64,000 nt of DNA from Magicicada septendecula (GCA_034769895.1 CM068374.1:355742302-355806301), one strand, 5' to 3'. Positions 11,091-22,760 are shown, counted from the first letter of the stretch. Notes: generated by a model from the letters alone, not told the origin. Made by a program: numbers and translations.

Positions 11091-11849
11091 ATGTCTATAA
11101 TACAAAGTAATGATATTGATTTTGCGTGGGATGAGTGGGAGAATGAATTTCGAGGTGTTGTGGGTGAGATGACAGACGAGGAATGGGGTAATTTAGACGA
11201 TAGGTTAACCCGAATGGAAGAACAAGAAGAAGGAATATTTGCAGAAATCAATAAACATAGTGAGAGGACCAACGATAAAGGTAAGATAGTCAAAGTAATA
11301 GTAGTAGAAAATAAGACAGTAAATAGGCCTAGTGATAATGATGGGAGTGTGGTGGTGGTAAATACAGAGAGAGAGACAGACCAATTTAATAAAAATAAAG
11401 TCGATCAGGTGGCAGAGAATAAGGTAAATAATGATGATACGAGTGAATCTGATTATGAGATGAATATGTTGCGAACGATTAAGAAAGATTTGGAGGAATA
11501 TATGGAGATGACGAACAAGAGTTTTGATATGATTAATAAACGGCTTGATGAGAGGGAGGAAATGATGAATAAACATTTTGATAATATGAACAAGGGTTTT
11601 GATGAGTTACATCTAGAATTAAACAAAACAAAGGAAATAATGAGTAAGGGTTGTGATACAATAAAAAATGCTTTTGATAAACCAGACGAGAAGTGGGAGG
11701 GAGATAGATGTCAGTTAAAAGAGAGTACAGAAGTTGAGTTAACACAGGTAAGTGGTGATGGTAATATAATTAATTCCAGTGATGTAATAATGTTAAATAA
11801 TAACAATGAAGTATTGGATAGCGGTGAGATAGAGATAGTGAGTGAGTGA
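11091..11849 (+). CDS. LARD-like element ORF1, coiled-coil protein, copy 2 (252 aa)
   Basis: This is the second intact copy of the 252-residue coiled-coil ORF, with the same start context (AAACATGTCT) and the same stop. Substitutions relative to 4548-5306 are few and mostly replace single residues (Ser to Ile, Glu to Lys, Met to Thr, Gly to Asp). No stop or indel has accumulated in either copy. No known domain is recognised. The role may be structural (gag-like) or regulatory, and this cannot be told from sequence alone. Confidence 0.75.
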   Translation: MSIIQSNDIDFAWDEWENEFRGVVGEMTDEEWGNLDDRLTRMEEQEEGIFAEINKHSERTNDKGKIVKVIVVENKTVNRPSDNDGSVVVVNTERETDQFNKNKVDQVAENKVNNDDTSESDYEMNMLRTIKKDLEEYMEMTNKSFDMINKRLDEREEMMNKHFDNMNKGFDELHLELNKTKEIMSKGCDTIKNAFDKPDEKWEGDRCQLKESTEVELTQVSGDGNIINSSDVIMLNNNNEVLDSGEIEIVSE

Positions 11850-12448
11850 GAGAGAGAAAGTAATAGATGGTAAAGGCGTAGTAATTAATGTTGATGAGTT
11901 AGATAATGAGTGGAAAGAGAGTTATATTGTGGGTATGAAACAGGGGGCAAAATTTTATGGTGTTAAACGTGAAGCAGAGACTTCACAAGTGTTGATGGAG
12001 GACAAGAGTTCCTCAATAAATTTTGTAGAAGACGAGAGTTCTTCAGAAGTTCATATAGGGTATTTAAATAATTTTGTGTTATTGCCCTCTGCATGGAATG
12101 GGAGAGTTCAGTATGGTTATGAGAAGTGTTGTAATGAAAGAGAGAGAAATAAAAATTTTTGAGATTAATAGAGGTTATGAAATGTTGGTGCAGGTGTTAG
12201 ATATTGAGAGAGCTGAATATTTGAATAAAACTGTTATAAATGATGATAAAATAATTGACTGGGTATTGAGACAATTTACTGACGGAGACTGGACAAAATT
12301 AATTGATCATGACAGGTTGTATGAAATAATAGATGGTATGATGAACTTAGAAATAATGGTTTATGAAAACAATAATAATAAACTAAAGGTGAACAAAAAT
12401 CATTTAGTCTATAAATATGTGAGATATCTTTTTGACGATGGAGGCTAA
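11842..12448 (+). pseudogene. LARD-like element ORF2, copy 2, two-base deletion in a GA repeat
   Basis: The frame is open from 11842, just inside the ORF1 end; its first ATG is at 11935. It is broken near 12143, where the GA run is two bases shorter than in unit 1. After the break it continues in the frame 12074-12448 to the same C-terminus as unit 1. The unit 1 break (near 5439) is absent here, so each copy keeps the half that the other lost. The 8-base overlap with ORF1 in a shifted frame could allow translational frameshifting, but a simple old indel is equally possible. No family is recognised. Confidence 0.6.
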
Positions 12449-15400
12449 ACTATAAAACAGTAAAAGACAGTTATAAACATTTTGTTTTATAGGTTTTGAC
12501 TTAGCTGATTTGAACATTGAAATATGATAACTGAATAAATAATGAATCAGATTTGTAAATAAAGATGTAGTGAAGTCATTTGTATGTGTTGTAAAGGGTT
12601 AAGTGAACAGTGTATGTAGGTAGGTAATTGTGATAATAATAAAATTAATATTTTGCAATTTAGTTAAATAAACCGAATTAATTTTGAAAACAGTAATTAG
12701 AGAATTATAATTGTTTTGATGGTAAGAAATTTTGTATTGTTAATAATTAAATTAGTTAAAACAATTTCATTTGTTTTAAATATTTTGATTGATTATTTAA
12801 ATGTTAATTAATTAAATTTTTTAATGAATTCAAATTATTTTTTACGAGATGGAAATTTGGTAATTAAATGATGAATTGTTTGATTTAAACTAACCTTTAT
12901 GTTAAATGTTTCAGAGGTGAGGTGAAAGTAATGTGGTATGGTGAATATGTTTTGTGTATATCATGTTAAATGGACTGTAAGTATAGAACTTTTACATTTA
13001 TAATAATTTTTAATAATAACTGAAAATGATATATACTAATTATTAATAATAAATTTTGAAAATTTTAAGAAAGTCCAATGGTAGAAAGTTATGACTGAGT
13101 TAAATGATTATTGAGGAAAATATTATATTAGAATGTATATAAAAATTTAATTAGTTAGTTATTAAGTTGCTATTGCGGGGGTGGCCTGTGCTCTCATAAA
13201 TAGTGAAATGGGTTGGGGGTAACAGAGAGTGTTACCTCCATCGGAGGCCAAATGGCGAAAATGTGCGACACACCCTTTTCGTGCAAATTAAATTTGCACA
13301 CTGATAGACTCTCGTGTCGCACATATTAATGATGAAGTAGAGCAGGCACTGAAATGCAAGTTAGATTTCCCCAACTTTTCGGGCGATTACTGCCTTACCA
13401 GCACTAATCGTGGATTTGGCTAGCGGCCAGCTATGGTCATACCAAGTCCCTTGACCATAGCTGACTTGAAATTGGTACATAGTAGAAATTAAATGGGGGG
13501 TGAATTTTAGGGGAAATCCAGGCACTATGGAACAGCGGCTACCACTCTGTTTGAGTAGGAACAGCAAGGCCAGGTGGTAGACCCGTTTAAGGGCGTTTAA
13601 TTATAGACAAGAGTATGTTGATATTCAGATTTTCAAATGTAACTGCCGAAGCAAAGACACAGAGAGTTCAAACTACTCCAAAATATGCCGTCTTTGTGAA
13701 AGCGAGGGGGCGCCACAGCCTTACATAATTTGCAATAGCGTGTGTGGATGGGAGGTGACTCAGAGGAGCCACGAATTTAAATTTTACAACATAAAAAATT
13801 TTGCTAATTCAAATTTTGATCCAATAAAAATGCTTGTGTTCTATTTAAATATTTAAATAACTATACGCTCAGACATTCACTATAAGGTGTTCATTGTATA
13901 AATTTTTAAAGGTAATATTGTAGTTTAGCAGGTTAGATATAAGAATTGATAACAAATATGTTTTATATAATGTGTGTATTTTTTAAACTAAGCCAATAAT
14001 TAAACCGTCTGGCAGGCAGTCAACATAATTATCAGAATCAGAGAGAGGGGAAACAAAGAGGTCAGAAGCGAATATTGATAAACATATATATATAAATATT
14101 TCAGGTAATTTGTTCAATTTTGAGATGTGTTTTCATTGTGTTAGGTGATCAGCTGATTACCAATAAAATGTCACTGGTATATTGGTTTATAAATGTTCCA
14201 AGTAATTAATGTTTAATGTAATGTTTCGATGTATTACAGATGCTATTTAAAGTAATGAGAAAAGTAATTTGATGAAGTGAGAAGTAAAGTAATAATTTGT
14301 GAAAGCTAATAAGAGATAGTTTTGGGTGATGAATATTTTATGGGACATATAGATCTGTCCAAGTTGAAGTCAAAGTTAAAGAAATAGTAGAGATGAAGAT
14401 AATGTAATGTTGTTTTGAGTTAATGTATAGTATAGAGTTTTGAGAAGTACTGATGTTGACACAGTAGTTATGTGGAGAATATATGTAGAGTTTTGAGTGA
14501 TATACTGATGTTTATAATTAATGTTGTTCTTTTGTTGTAATTGTAGTGAGGTAATGAGATTGAGATTTTGGGGATGGCAATTTTGTAGTAGGGGTAGTGT
14601 AATGTAGGAGTCCGCAACATAATGATAAGTTGGGACGGGATGGGAACGATTTAGTGGGAACGGGGTCGCCTTAGGTAGAATCCAGGGGCCAGATAAGGGA
14701 AATGAGTTTGGGGGGGAACACGTATCCTAAGTACAAAGGGTTAGAGAGTATTTTTTTTTATATATCGAGAGAAGGTGGCGATTTGAGTTTAATGATAAGT
14801 TGGGGTTAGAGAGTGTTTTGACAGAGATTTTGATAGAGATGGGTGTCATGTTAGTAAAAGTTGTTAGTAGTAGAGGCAAAGGGAGAAAGATTATATATGT
14901 ATACAGATCAAGTAGTAAATTAAATGGAGATGAGTAATTCAATCACCCAAAGTAATGTAGAATGAGATTGTTAAATGAAGAAAGTTATCGTTGAATATAA
15001 AATTTTTGATTCAAACCAGTGACAGATTTTGATAGAATTTGAAAAGGTGAAGTTATTTTAAATAATTTAAATGTCAATCTGCTTATTATTTATAATCATA
15101 TTTTGTTATTTTAAATGTTTTATTTTATTATGTTTTGTGTTTCAAGTTACGATATTACAGATGTCAAATGTATTTTCAGATAGAAATTGTACATAACGTA
15201 TGTGGGTCAAGGTTGTGGACTTGACCTAGTTTTGATCAGCTGAGAGTGAGGTCATATAAGTTAATAGTATGGGAGTTAATTCAACTTTTGTTTTGTGATC
15301 AATTTAAGCAAATTTTAAATAACTTTTATATGTAAAGGAAACATTTTAATAAATTAAAATTTTTTTTTGAATTTTAAAATTTTTTGGAAAAGAAATTTAA

Positions 15401-16051
15401 AAAAAAAAAAAATGATTTTTCGCCTGCCAGCTAATGAATATTTTGAGCTTTGATTATTTGATTGTTTGTGTATTAACCATGTTTATTTTTATTGATTTAT
15501 TGTATTGACTTGTATTGTTAGACTCTAAGTATTCACATGTTAGGTTAAGGATATGTTTAATTAGAAGAAATGTTTAAATTCACTTATCTTAGATAAAATC
15601 AGAAAACAATGAAGAGAATAATTTAGACTTTATACAAAATTTATGAATCAATTTTACCGGAAAACAACCAATGGGTTAAAATCTAAATAACCTTTGAAAA
15701 ATTTTGTCAATTTTATAATATATAATGTCAGTATGTAATGTGAGTGTGTGTGAGCCCAGTATCTGCTAAAGGCAGCCCAGCTTGCATATAAGGGGAAACA
15801 TATCGGCTGAGGATCTGGCATAATCTGAGCCAGGGATTGAGGATTTTTTGGGGGTAGCATGTTAGACGGCGAGGTGTGCTGTGGTACTTGTCTGTTCGAT
15901 TTTTCGGTGTTGGGATCTCTTACGGAGAAGTCCAGTGATCTCGTTCAGATGCGTCCATAGTCGCCAAGCCAGGGGGGTCAGGTACCCATGAAGAGTAAGA
16001 ACAAGGGGGTTGTTGGCACCAGTTCCTCACCGATCCTCTTAGGGGTTTTAT
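12449..16051 (+). other. LARD-like internal non-coding region, unit 2
   Basis: This is colinear with 5907-9511, again C-poor on the plus strand and without a credible ORF. Small indels separate the copies, for example an extra TAAT near 13968 and a shortened G/T run near 14711. The decamer inverted at 7463 in unit 1 is mutated here (near 14010). Confidence 0.7.
13218..13463 (+). promoter_or_regulatory. Cluster of perfect inverted repeats, unit 2
   Basis: All stems of unit 1 are conserved. The 11-bp stem pairs 13261-13271 with 13314-13324, the nested 9-bp stem pairs 13281-13289 with 13291-13299, and the 12-bp stem pairs 13428-13439 with 13452-13463. The hairpins show no change between the copies. 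Confidence 0.65.
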
Positions 16052-16101
16052 CAATGAGATTTCTTCTGTTCTGGACAGCAGAATTCTCATTGAGGGGGTA
16101 T
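16052..16101 (+). promoter_or_regulatory. 3' hairpin and polypurine tract, unit 2
   Basis: The 18-position stem and GAGGGGG purine run are identical to those before LTR2. They directly precede LTR3 at 16102. Confidence 0.7.
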
Positions 16102-17398
16102 TGTAACGTGTCAAAATGGGGTCAGTTTATTTCTTACAGTTATGGGGTACTTGTATTTTTATTTATTTTATTTTTGGGGTTTTGTAAAAAATATTGTGCA
16201 AACGTTATTTCCATTGGAACAGAACACGTGGTAAGAAACAGTGTTGAAACAAAGCAGCAAGACGCAGTTTCTGTTGTGTAACCAGGCAAGGAATTTGCAC
16301 CACCCTAAATTTCTCAGAACTTTGCATAAATGTGACCACGCACTCACGCGCAGTACAAGTCCGCGCTCGAGGTGACGCCGTCGTCCAAAAAACCAAGATG
16401 CCGGGAGAACAAATCTATTCACTGTCTCCTTAGCCAACTACAGGAAATGTAGTTATGCCCCGCCTACTGCTAGTCACATCAGTCTAGCAGCGTCAAATAT
16501 CGTCTACACACTGGGCTGATATAACTACTATGTTTCATGCATATAGCTCATACGCCACAACAAATCCACCTTGAACGACGACGAAATCAAACGGGCAGTG
16601 AACGGCAGCTTCCTCCCGCCTCAACACAGTCTACATTAGGCAGAGACGCTAAACAGTCCACGAAATCGTACAACAGCGTACAGACGTAATTAGTGAGCCG
16701 CGGGCCCTGGTCGGTCGAAACTTTCTAAATATGAATAACTCAGTGTAACACCGACTTACTACCGACCGGGACCCAAGGAAATAAGGAGGTTATACGGGAG
16801 AAGTGCAGTGAACTGCGGGCAAATTATTCAAAGTGACGTGAACTGACGAACGAAGCAACGTGTACCCGGGCGGTGTCTCGAGCTATATACAGTTTTAAAG
16901 TAAAATGGGGTGTTTCAAATAAATGGTTCTAAATCGTGTGAATGTGTGTGTGAGCAGCTGGGCTGACCTGTATAGGGTAAGAAATATCTAAATGTAAGGT
17001 ATATACATGCCTATTTCAGAATTTGTTTCTCTCATGTTTGTGTCATAATGATTTTGGTCCGTCTTAACAGTAATTAAAACTATTTGATTCACTATAATTA
17101 TGTGTTAGTCTAAGTTATTTCGTCATTACCGCTTTCTCATTTCTGTGTTGAAAAATTCGTCTATACGTTCCGGAATCTTTCTGAATTATTAATTGGGTGT
17201 GGTCAGATTGCAAAATTGTCCTTTTTATTTAAGGTGGAGTGTAAAGGTTTTCGATATTTTAACCTATAAAAAATAATCGTGGCGACCCTGGTCTTCTGGT
17301 AAAATTCAAACGGTAAGTAGTTGTGATTGTGTACAGGTAAGTCCTGGTAGTGTATTTTATGTATTGAATATATTTCGGCTCTATTTTTTATTGTTACA
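16102..17398 (+). repeat. LTR3 of tandem LARD-like element
   Basis: This 1297-bp terminal LTR ends TTGTTACA, and the TGGT duplication follows at 17399-17402. Its sequence beyond the TGGCGACCC box (17280) up to GTTACA is present, so the box lies inside the LTR and is not itself the primer binding site. Confidence 0.88.
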
Positions 17399-17402
17399 TG
17401 GT
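17399..17402. other. Target site duplication, right copy (TGGT)
   Basis: This is the partner of 3014-3017. The sequence after it (CAAATTATAAAG) continues the interrupted 3.1 kb repeat. Confidence 0.85.
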
Positions 17403-18166
17403 CAAATTATAAAGATAACCTAGCATTAATGTACGAACCTTTAAAACACTTATACTACACTTCAACAAACCAGTTATAGTTACACATTATCATATTTAAT
17501 TAGCAACATTGTAAGGTTGTATATTTTTATTATTGTAATTGCATCTGAGCCTTTCAACGTGATCAAAAGAATCCAAAACATTTGAACGAAATTATTTGTT
17601 TACCACTTTGGTAGGACGACATACTGTATGTTAGTCACGTTCAAAATCGATTGTAAAACCCAGAGAGAAAAAGTCTCATAAAGAAATAACTGGTGCAAAA
17701 TTATATAAAAAATCAAATATAGCTTGTGTCTATGAAAACAGTAATATCAAATCGCTAATAAATCAGTACTGTGTATATAAAAATGTGTTTTATTTTCAGT
17801 AGGAAAGTGTATTCTTGAAATTATAATTTACAGCAAACGTCTCTGACGTGATAACTAGCGCTCAAGCAGCGAATACGGCAACTGCCGGCTCGATCATACA
17901 ACTCGATAAACGGCGGGACAAATTGAATCCTTCACACCGTCTGAGCAGAATTGCTGATAATAAGACATTTTTAATTGTTTTCATTAAACAATTTGGCGCC
18001 ACCCGGGAATTATACACTCCTAGTGAACCTCAGATCGGGACTACGATACCTGGTTATCCGTACGTTCGCTACGGACTCAAGCATCATAAGTTACGTTACC
18101 GAGCGAGGACGAATTGGTAAGACACACTTACACTAGTTACACTCTGACACACTTCAACGTTTTACA
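17403..18166 (+). repeat. ~3.1 kb long-LTR-like repeat, copy 1, right part
   Basis: This matches 34091-34854 and ends at the same point (TTTTACA). It contains TGGCGCCACCCGGG at 17994, 172 bases before the end, and a donor-like GTAAG at 18117. The TGGCGCC motif looks like a primer binding site. But homology between the two copies continues past it to TTTTACA, so it probably lies inside the LTR, as in the other two families here. Reading frames across it (17848-18120) are not conserved to their ends in copy 2 and are not called as genes. Confidence 0.6.
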
Positions 18167-18169
18167 GAA

Positions 18170-19135
18170 GACGTTAAGAATGACCGACGGCAAGAGATTT
18201 GTTATAATGGTCATAGCAAAAGCAGGTCTTATGGGGAACTGATGCTGTTGCATAGTACATCCAAGTTGATTTTTGCTAGAATCTAATGTGATTCTTGGGA
18301 TATGACTTCTCAGCCTGCATTCTCTCCAGTGATAATCTTTGATTTAATAATATTGTTACACAACTCAGTAACTATTAACCTTGTTCCATTGCATAGTCCT
18401 TCGGAGACATCCAAGTTTCGCAAGAGCATTATTATAATATTTTTTTCAAGTTTCAATTCATGTGGTGGTAGATCAACCATTTCAATGGAATTCAGGAATT
18501 CAGAAGTAAATTCGAAACCTCCTTCTGGTTGATCTTTGACAGAATCATAACTGTTGTAAACTTTGCACTCTCCAGGAAGCTTTTCAATAATTTCTGCATT
18601 AATTTTATTAACATCTTTATTATTGGTTCTAGTATAGCCCTGTCCTTCATATCTTCATATCTGTTTTTAGCCAGACAGTCTCCAAATACTTCTTCAGTAA
18701 GATTGCCGTTGGAAAGAATACCCACTGGAAGTTCAATCTCATGCAAGCATTTACTGGCAAGTCTCCATTGCCAACTTTTAATAAATATTCAGCAAAGTCT
18801 CTTTGCTCTGGATTCACACGAATATTTTCTGTCAGTGAAAAGAAGTTAAAATGACGCCAAAGACTGTTTTTCTTAATCGAAAGGTCTACCAACTCACTGC
18901 AGTTAGCACGAGGTTGAACGGGCAAACATTGCCGGAAATCTCCTCCAAAGACAACAAAATTTCACCAAAGGCTATATTAGGATTTCCTATAGAATGAAGT
19001 AGTTGATCCATATTGTGTAATCCATATTTAGGTAACATACCCCACACACCAACCGAGCGTTTTACTCTATAATACATATCTTTCTGTTGTAAGTCACAAA
19101 GAAGCAAAAGCAACAATTTCAAAAAACTCATAAAT
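18170..19135 (-). pseudogene. Helitron PIF1-like helicase domain, broken
   Basis: In the minus direction this reads successive helicase blocks in shifting frames. A block with VFGGDFRQCLPVQPRA lies near 18905-18960, then the SLTENIRVNPEQRDFAEYLL region, then NGTRLIVTELCNN near 18360-18400. FPIRPAFAMTI near 18200-18235 is the end of the typical PIF1 helicase domain of Helitrons. At least three frameshifts and stops separate these blocks. The Rep nuclease part is missing, as is everything after the FPIRPAFAMTI block, where the 3.1 kb repeat abuts. It is a dead fragment of a rolling-circle transposon. Confidence 0.8.
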
Positions 19136-19196
19136 TATTATTAACTTTAGCTTACTAACAACCTTTTTCGAACGTTTCAATACAATCCTTGAATTT

Positions 19197-20160
19197 TACT
19201 TCCATATTCCTTAAGGAATGGAAGTATGGTGATGGCAAAAAAAATCGTGTTCGAGATTATTGCAGATTCTGATTCTACTACACTCAAAACATGAAAAAAA
19301 GTCGTTTTCCGAAAAGTGTCTGTGTTTGTGTCTGTCTGTCTGTAGATTTTTTTTCTATGGCAAACGATAACTGCCGCAAATTAAAACAGAATCAAATAAT
19401 TTTTTGCATACAGCCCTGATTTGTAGAGTACTCGCGACCTATTGTTTTTGGTGAAGATCGGTTGAGGGAAAGGGGTAGTTTACCTGCAACGGTTTTTTTT
19501 TATCAAGGGAAATTTTTTTTTTTGGCAAACGATAACAGCCGCAAATTCAAACAGAATTAAATAATGTTTCGTATACAGCCCTGAATTGTAGAGTTCTCAA
19601 GACCTATTGTTTTTGGTGAAGATCGGTTAAGGGAAAGGGGTAGTTTACCTGTAACGTTTTATGTTTTAACAAGGGTATTTCCTATGGCAAACGATAACAG
19701 CCGCAAATTCAAACAGAATCAAAAGATTATTTGCATACAGCCCTAAATTGTAGAGTTCTCAAGACCTATTGTTTTTGGTGAAGATCGGTTGAGGGAAAGG
19801 GGTAGTTTACCTGCAACGTTTTTTTAACAAGGGTATTTTCTATGGCAAACGATAACAGCCGCAAATTCAAACAGAATCAAATAATGTTTTGCATACAGCC
19901 CTGATTTGTAGAGTACTCAAGACCTATTGTTTTTGGTGAAGATCGGTTAAGGGGAAGGGGTAGTTTACCTGCAACGTTTTTTTATCAAGCGTATTTTCTA
20001 TGGCAAACGATAACTGCCGCAAATTCAAACAGAATCAAATAATTTTTTGCATACCTCCCTGAATTGTAGAGGTCTCAAGGCCTTTTGATTTTGGTGAAGA
20101 TCGGTTAAGGGGAAGGGGTAGTTTACCTGCAACCTTTTACGTTTTAACAAGAGTAAAGTA
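19197..20160 (+). repeat. Palindrome-headed repeat with five ~160-bp minisatellite units
   Basis: The repeat starts with a near-palindrome (TACTTCC...GGAAGTA around ATTCCTTAAGGAAT, 19197-19226). The phrase TGGCAAACGATAAC recurs near 19359, 19522, 19684, 19850 and 19999. That makes five imperfect units of 158-167 bp, each with the GAAGATCGGTT..GGGGTAGTTTACCTG block. A single-unit copy in reverse orientation lies at about 46034-46343. Internal minisatellites with palindromic ends are typical of non-autonomous Helitron/Helentron relatives, and a Helitron helicase remnant is adjacent. The class assignment is inference. Confidence 0.65.
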
Positions 20161-20467
20161 CTTGAAAATTCATTTAAACTTTTGGAACAATGGTAATTGT
20201 TAAAAATAAAATAATTTTGTTGCCAGGCAATAAAATTATAATTTTTTCATTTTAATGTAAATCTGTACATAGTATAAAGTAAAGTCGGGCCGTTTTCTCT
20301 CTGTGTTTGAAATCGCTAATCTCAGGAAGTACTGAACGGATTTTATTCAAGTTTTCGCCAATAGATAGAGTGTCTATCGAGGAACATTTATGTGTATAAT
20401 TAATACATATATGTTGTACATTAGCTTAGCTATCACGGTTTATGTCAAGTAAGTGGTATAGTTTACA

Positions 20468-21182
20468 TCTTATATATAAAAATGAATGTTTCTTTGTTTG
20501 TCCCGTATGCGTTCCTATACCACTCATCCGATTGCGATGAAACTTCGGTGAGTTGTGCGCACGTCCGCGAAGGTTTCTTCCACATCTCCTCCTAAACCAC
20601 TGTACCGATTTCAACCAAACTTGGCACAAATATTTTACGCAATGGGAAAACCAACATAGGATAGGTGTTTTTTCGATGGGGTCCTTTTGGGGGTTCTTTG
20701 GGGTCTTCCACATCGCCTCCTAAACCACTGGACCGATTTCAACCAAACTTGGCACAAATATTTTACGCAAAGGGAGAACCAACATAGGACAAGTGTTTTT
20801 TTTTTCGATACGATCCTTTGGGGGGTCCTTTGGGGTCTTCCACGTCTCCACCTAAACCATTGGACCGATTTCAACCAAACTTGGCACAAATATTTTACGC
20901 AACGGGAGAACCAACATAGGACAGGTGTTTTTTCGATACGATCCTCTGGGGGGTCCTTTGCGGTCTTAAAAAACTATTCGATCTGGTTACTATGGCAACC
21001 CAATAGGATAGATTCTGTTCTGAATATATTATCGCATTAAATTGAAGACCACGCGAAAGAAAGTTGTGGGCAACAGCTATTTATTTTTAAGAAGCCTACT
21101 TTAATTAAACTTTATTAATTAAACTAACATTTTCATTACGTACAACGTGAAACTCCATAGCGAAGCACGGGTATTCTGCTAG
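20468..21182 (+). mobile_element. Non-autonomous Helitron
   Basis: The element begins TCTTATATATAAAAATGAATG and ends GGGTATTCTGCTAG, flanked by A at 20467 and T at 21183. This matches the Helitron rule (5' TC, 3' CTAG, insertion between A and T). The head and the GAAGCACGGGT tail are the forms common in insect Helitrons. Inside are three imperfect ~128-bp tandem units beginning near 20576, 20704 and 20834 (CTTCCAC..CTCC.CCTAAACCA). No protein is encoded. Confidence 0.8.
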
Positions 21183-21291
21183 TCATGTATAAGAGAAAAT
21201 ATATCGTGCGTGGCAGGCAAGCATATCTCAGTTATGTACTGTTTACGTTTCCATTTTATTATTATCACTACCGCAATAAAAAGGCAGGGAA

Positions 21292-21292
<1 letters not shown>

Positions 21293-21383
<91 letters not shown>
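21293..21383. repeat. (AC)n microsatellite
   Basis: This is an uninterrupted dinucleotide run of about 45 units. Long open frames across it are an artefact of the repeat. Confidence 0.98.
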
Positions 21384-21385
<2 letters not shown>

Positions 21386-21639
21386 TCGCGTTATTTCTGG
21401 CCTCATTCACGTTTATTTTCTTACATTTGCACGGTTTTTAAATGGAAAGTGCCGAACCCATACCAACATAACGCATGCAAGCCGAAAAAGTGTCCAGCGT
21501 GGATAGCGATTTGCTTCCTGTGGATCGCTGGGCAGTGTAACTGCACGTGTTTACAGAGGAACGATTCATAGACAGACTTTTCGTCTTTAGGGAATGAACC
21601 CTCTGCAAGATGCTGAGGGTCCATGATTGACTTCGGAGC

Positions 21640-21915
21640 GCTCCTTTATTTCCTTTTTGTTGCCGATATTTGGCCATAGTCCAATGTTTTCTACAAAACC
21701 AGACGTTTCGGCAATGCCATCGATTTCCATCATCAGTGAAAATCGAGTGCGATAACGTGAGGTGGTATATGTTAGTGACCACAGTACTGTGGTTAAGGCT
21801 GAAGCAGTAAGTAGAAAGAAGTAGTTTCTATGGTAATATTTCATTTCGAAAATTATTTTAAAAATAAATCTTAGAATATGGAAGTCATGTATGGTTCTCC
21901 ATACCGATATTTTTT
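21640..21915 (-). repeat. Interspersed repeat, related inverted copy at 45505-45790
   Basis: Read on the minus strand, this matches 45505-45790 from AAAATATCGGTATGGAGAACC through a CCACAGTACTGTGG palindrome to a CACTGATGATGG...GAAAC.TCTGGTTTTGTA block. It resembles the untranslated ends of retroelements with GATGATGG/GAAACG boxes, but I cannot assign a family. Minus-strand frames at 21421-21844 may be remnants and are not called as genes. Confidence 0.5.
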
Positions 21916-22760
21916 GTTCATGTCATGTCCGTGTATTAATGCTTGCCTCAGAGAACACAGAAAACACAACAGCGTACAGGGAACACGTTATAAATTAAAC
22001 ACGTTATTGCTCGCTTAATATTATTATATAGGGTATACAATTAATGTTTGTCTCAAATCTTTTTTTGTTTATTTACATTGATTGCAACAGCTATTTATTC
22101 TTCTTCTTCATATATAAACATATCGATACTGTGCCGTTTGCAATTATCGATGGCTGCTTAGAAATTGCAGTTGCCTAGCAATAATTAATTGTCACACGGT
22201 ATCGGTCCCGCGATATTTTAAAATGAAGGCCCTCAGCTTTTGGCCTTACACGAATTTTGAGGAAAATGAGACCGAGTCCAATCGATTCCTGGTGTCAAAA
22301 TACCCTTAAGTACCAACTTCCGAGAAAATCGTTAGAGCCCTTTTCAAGAAAAAAAAACATAGCTACAATTATTTCTCTCTTAATAATATAGGATTCTAGA
22401 AAATAACATCTTACTGAACAAATTTTCAGTTAGTCTATTACAAATAATTATTATTACCTATTCCCTAATATAATAATCAATTCACGTTTCATATTCCTAT
22501 TACTACAAATATTATATAACACTATTCATTACATAATATATATAATACTTTCACTTATGAACTTACTGTTGTCACTTCCCAAACGTTTCGAGATGTTGTT
22601 TCTCTTCTTCAGTGGGTTTAGTACTAACTGTCGATTACAGAATAACCGTTACGGAATGGAGTGTGTGGTGGGGGTTGATGGTGGGACGGGATTGGCGCTG
22701 AGGTTCGAATTATGTGTGTGGATCAGTGTGTCAAATAGTGTATGTGATTTGTAATGTATC
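21916..22760. other. Intronic AT-rich sequence with a Penelope-LTR-like fragment
   Basis: Nothing coding was recognised. Near 22578-22622, AAACGTTTCGAGATG..TCTTCTTCAGTGGG has the look of the repeat ends of Penelope-like elements. No RT or GIY-YIG sequence accompanies it. Confidence 0.35.

Larger units (their letters stand above)
3018..17398 (+). mobile_element. Tandem non-autonomous LTR retrotransposon (LTR-internal-LTR-internal-LTR), LARD-like
   Basis: Three near-identical LTRs (3018-4315, 9562-10858, 16102-17398) flank two near-identical internal regions of about 5.24 kb. The LTRs begin TGTAAC and end GTTACA. TGGT duplications flank the whole array, not each unit, so a single insertion was probably enlarged by unequal recombination between LTRs. 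A polypurine tract (GAGGGGG) sits just before LTR2 and LTR3 on the plus strand, giving the orientation. No protease, reverse transcriptase, RNase H or integrase motif was found in either internal region. By eye the LTRs differ at roughly a dozen positions in 1.3 kb, so the insertion is fairly young. The size and missing pol fit a large retrotransposon derivative (LARD) that depends on enzymes from another element. Confidence 0.88.

Noticed and set aside
17994-18007. TGGCGCCACCCGGG as a primer binding site
   Set aside because: Homology between the two repeat copies continues 170 bases beyond it to a common TTTTACA end. In the LARD family the equivalent box is proven to lie inside the LTR by the target duplication.
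17848-18120. Similar frames in both copies of the 3.1 kb repeat (also 34535-34867)
   Set aside because: The frames diverge by frameshift after about 70 codons and start with a non-ATG codon. They look like U5/leader sequence, not protein.
20635-21040. Overlapping ~85-117-codon frames in the Helitron
   Set aside because: They repeat with the 128-bp tandem units on both strands and have no start or domain in common with known proteins.
21185-21571. Long His-Thr repeat proteins
   Set aside because: They are translations of the (AC)n microsatellite.
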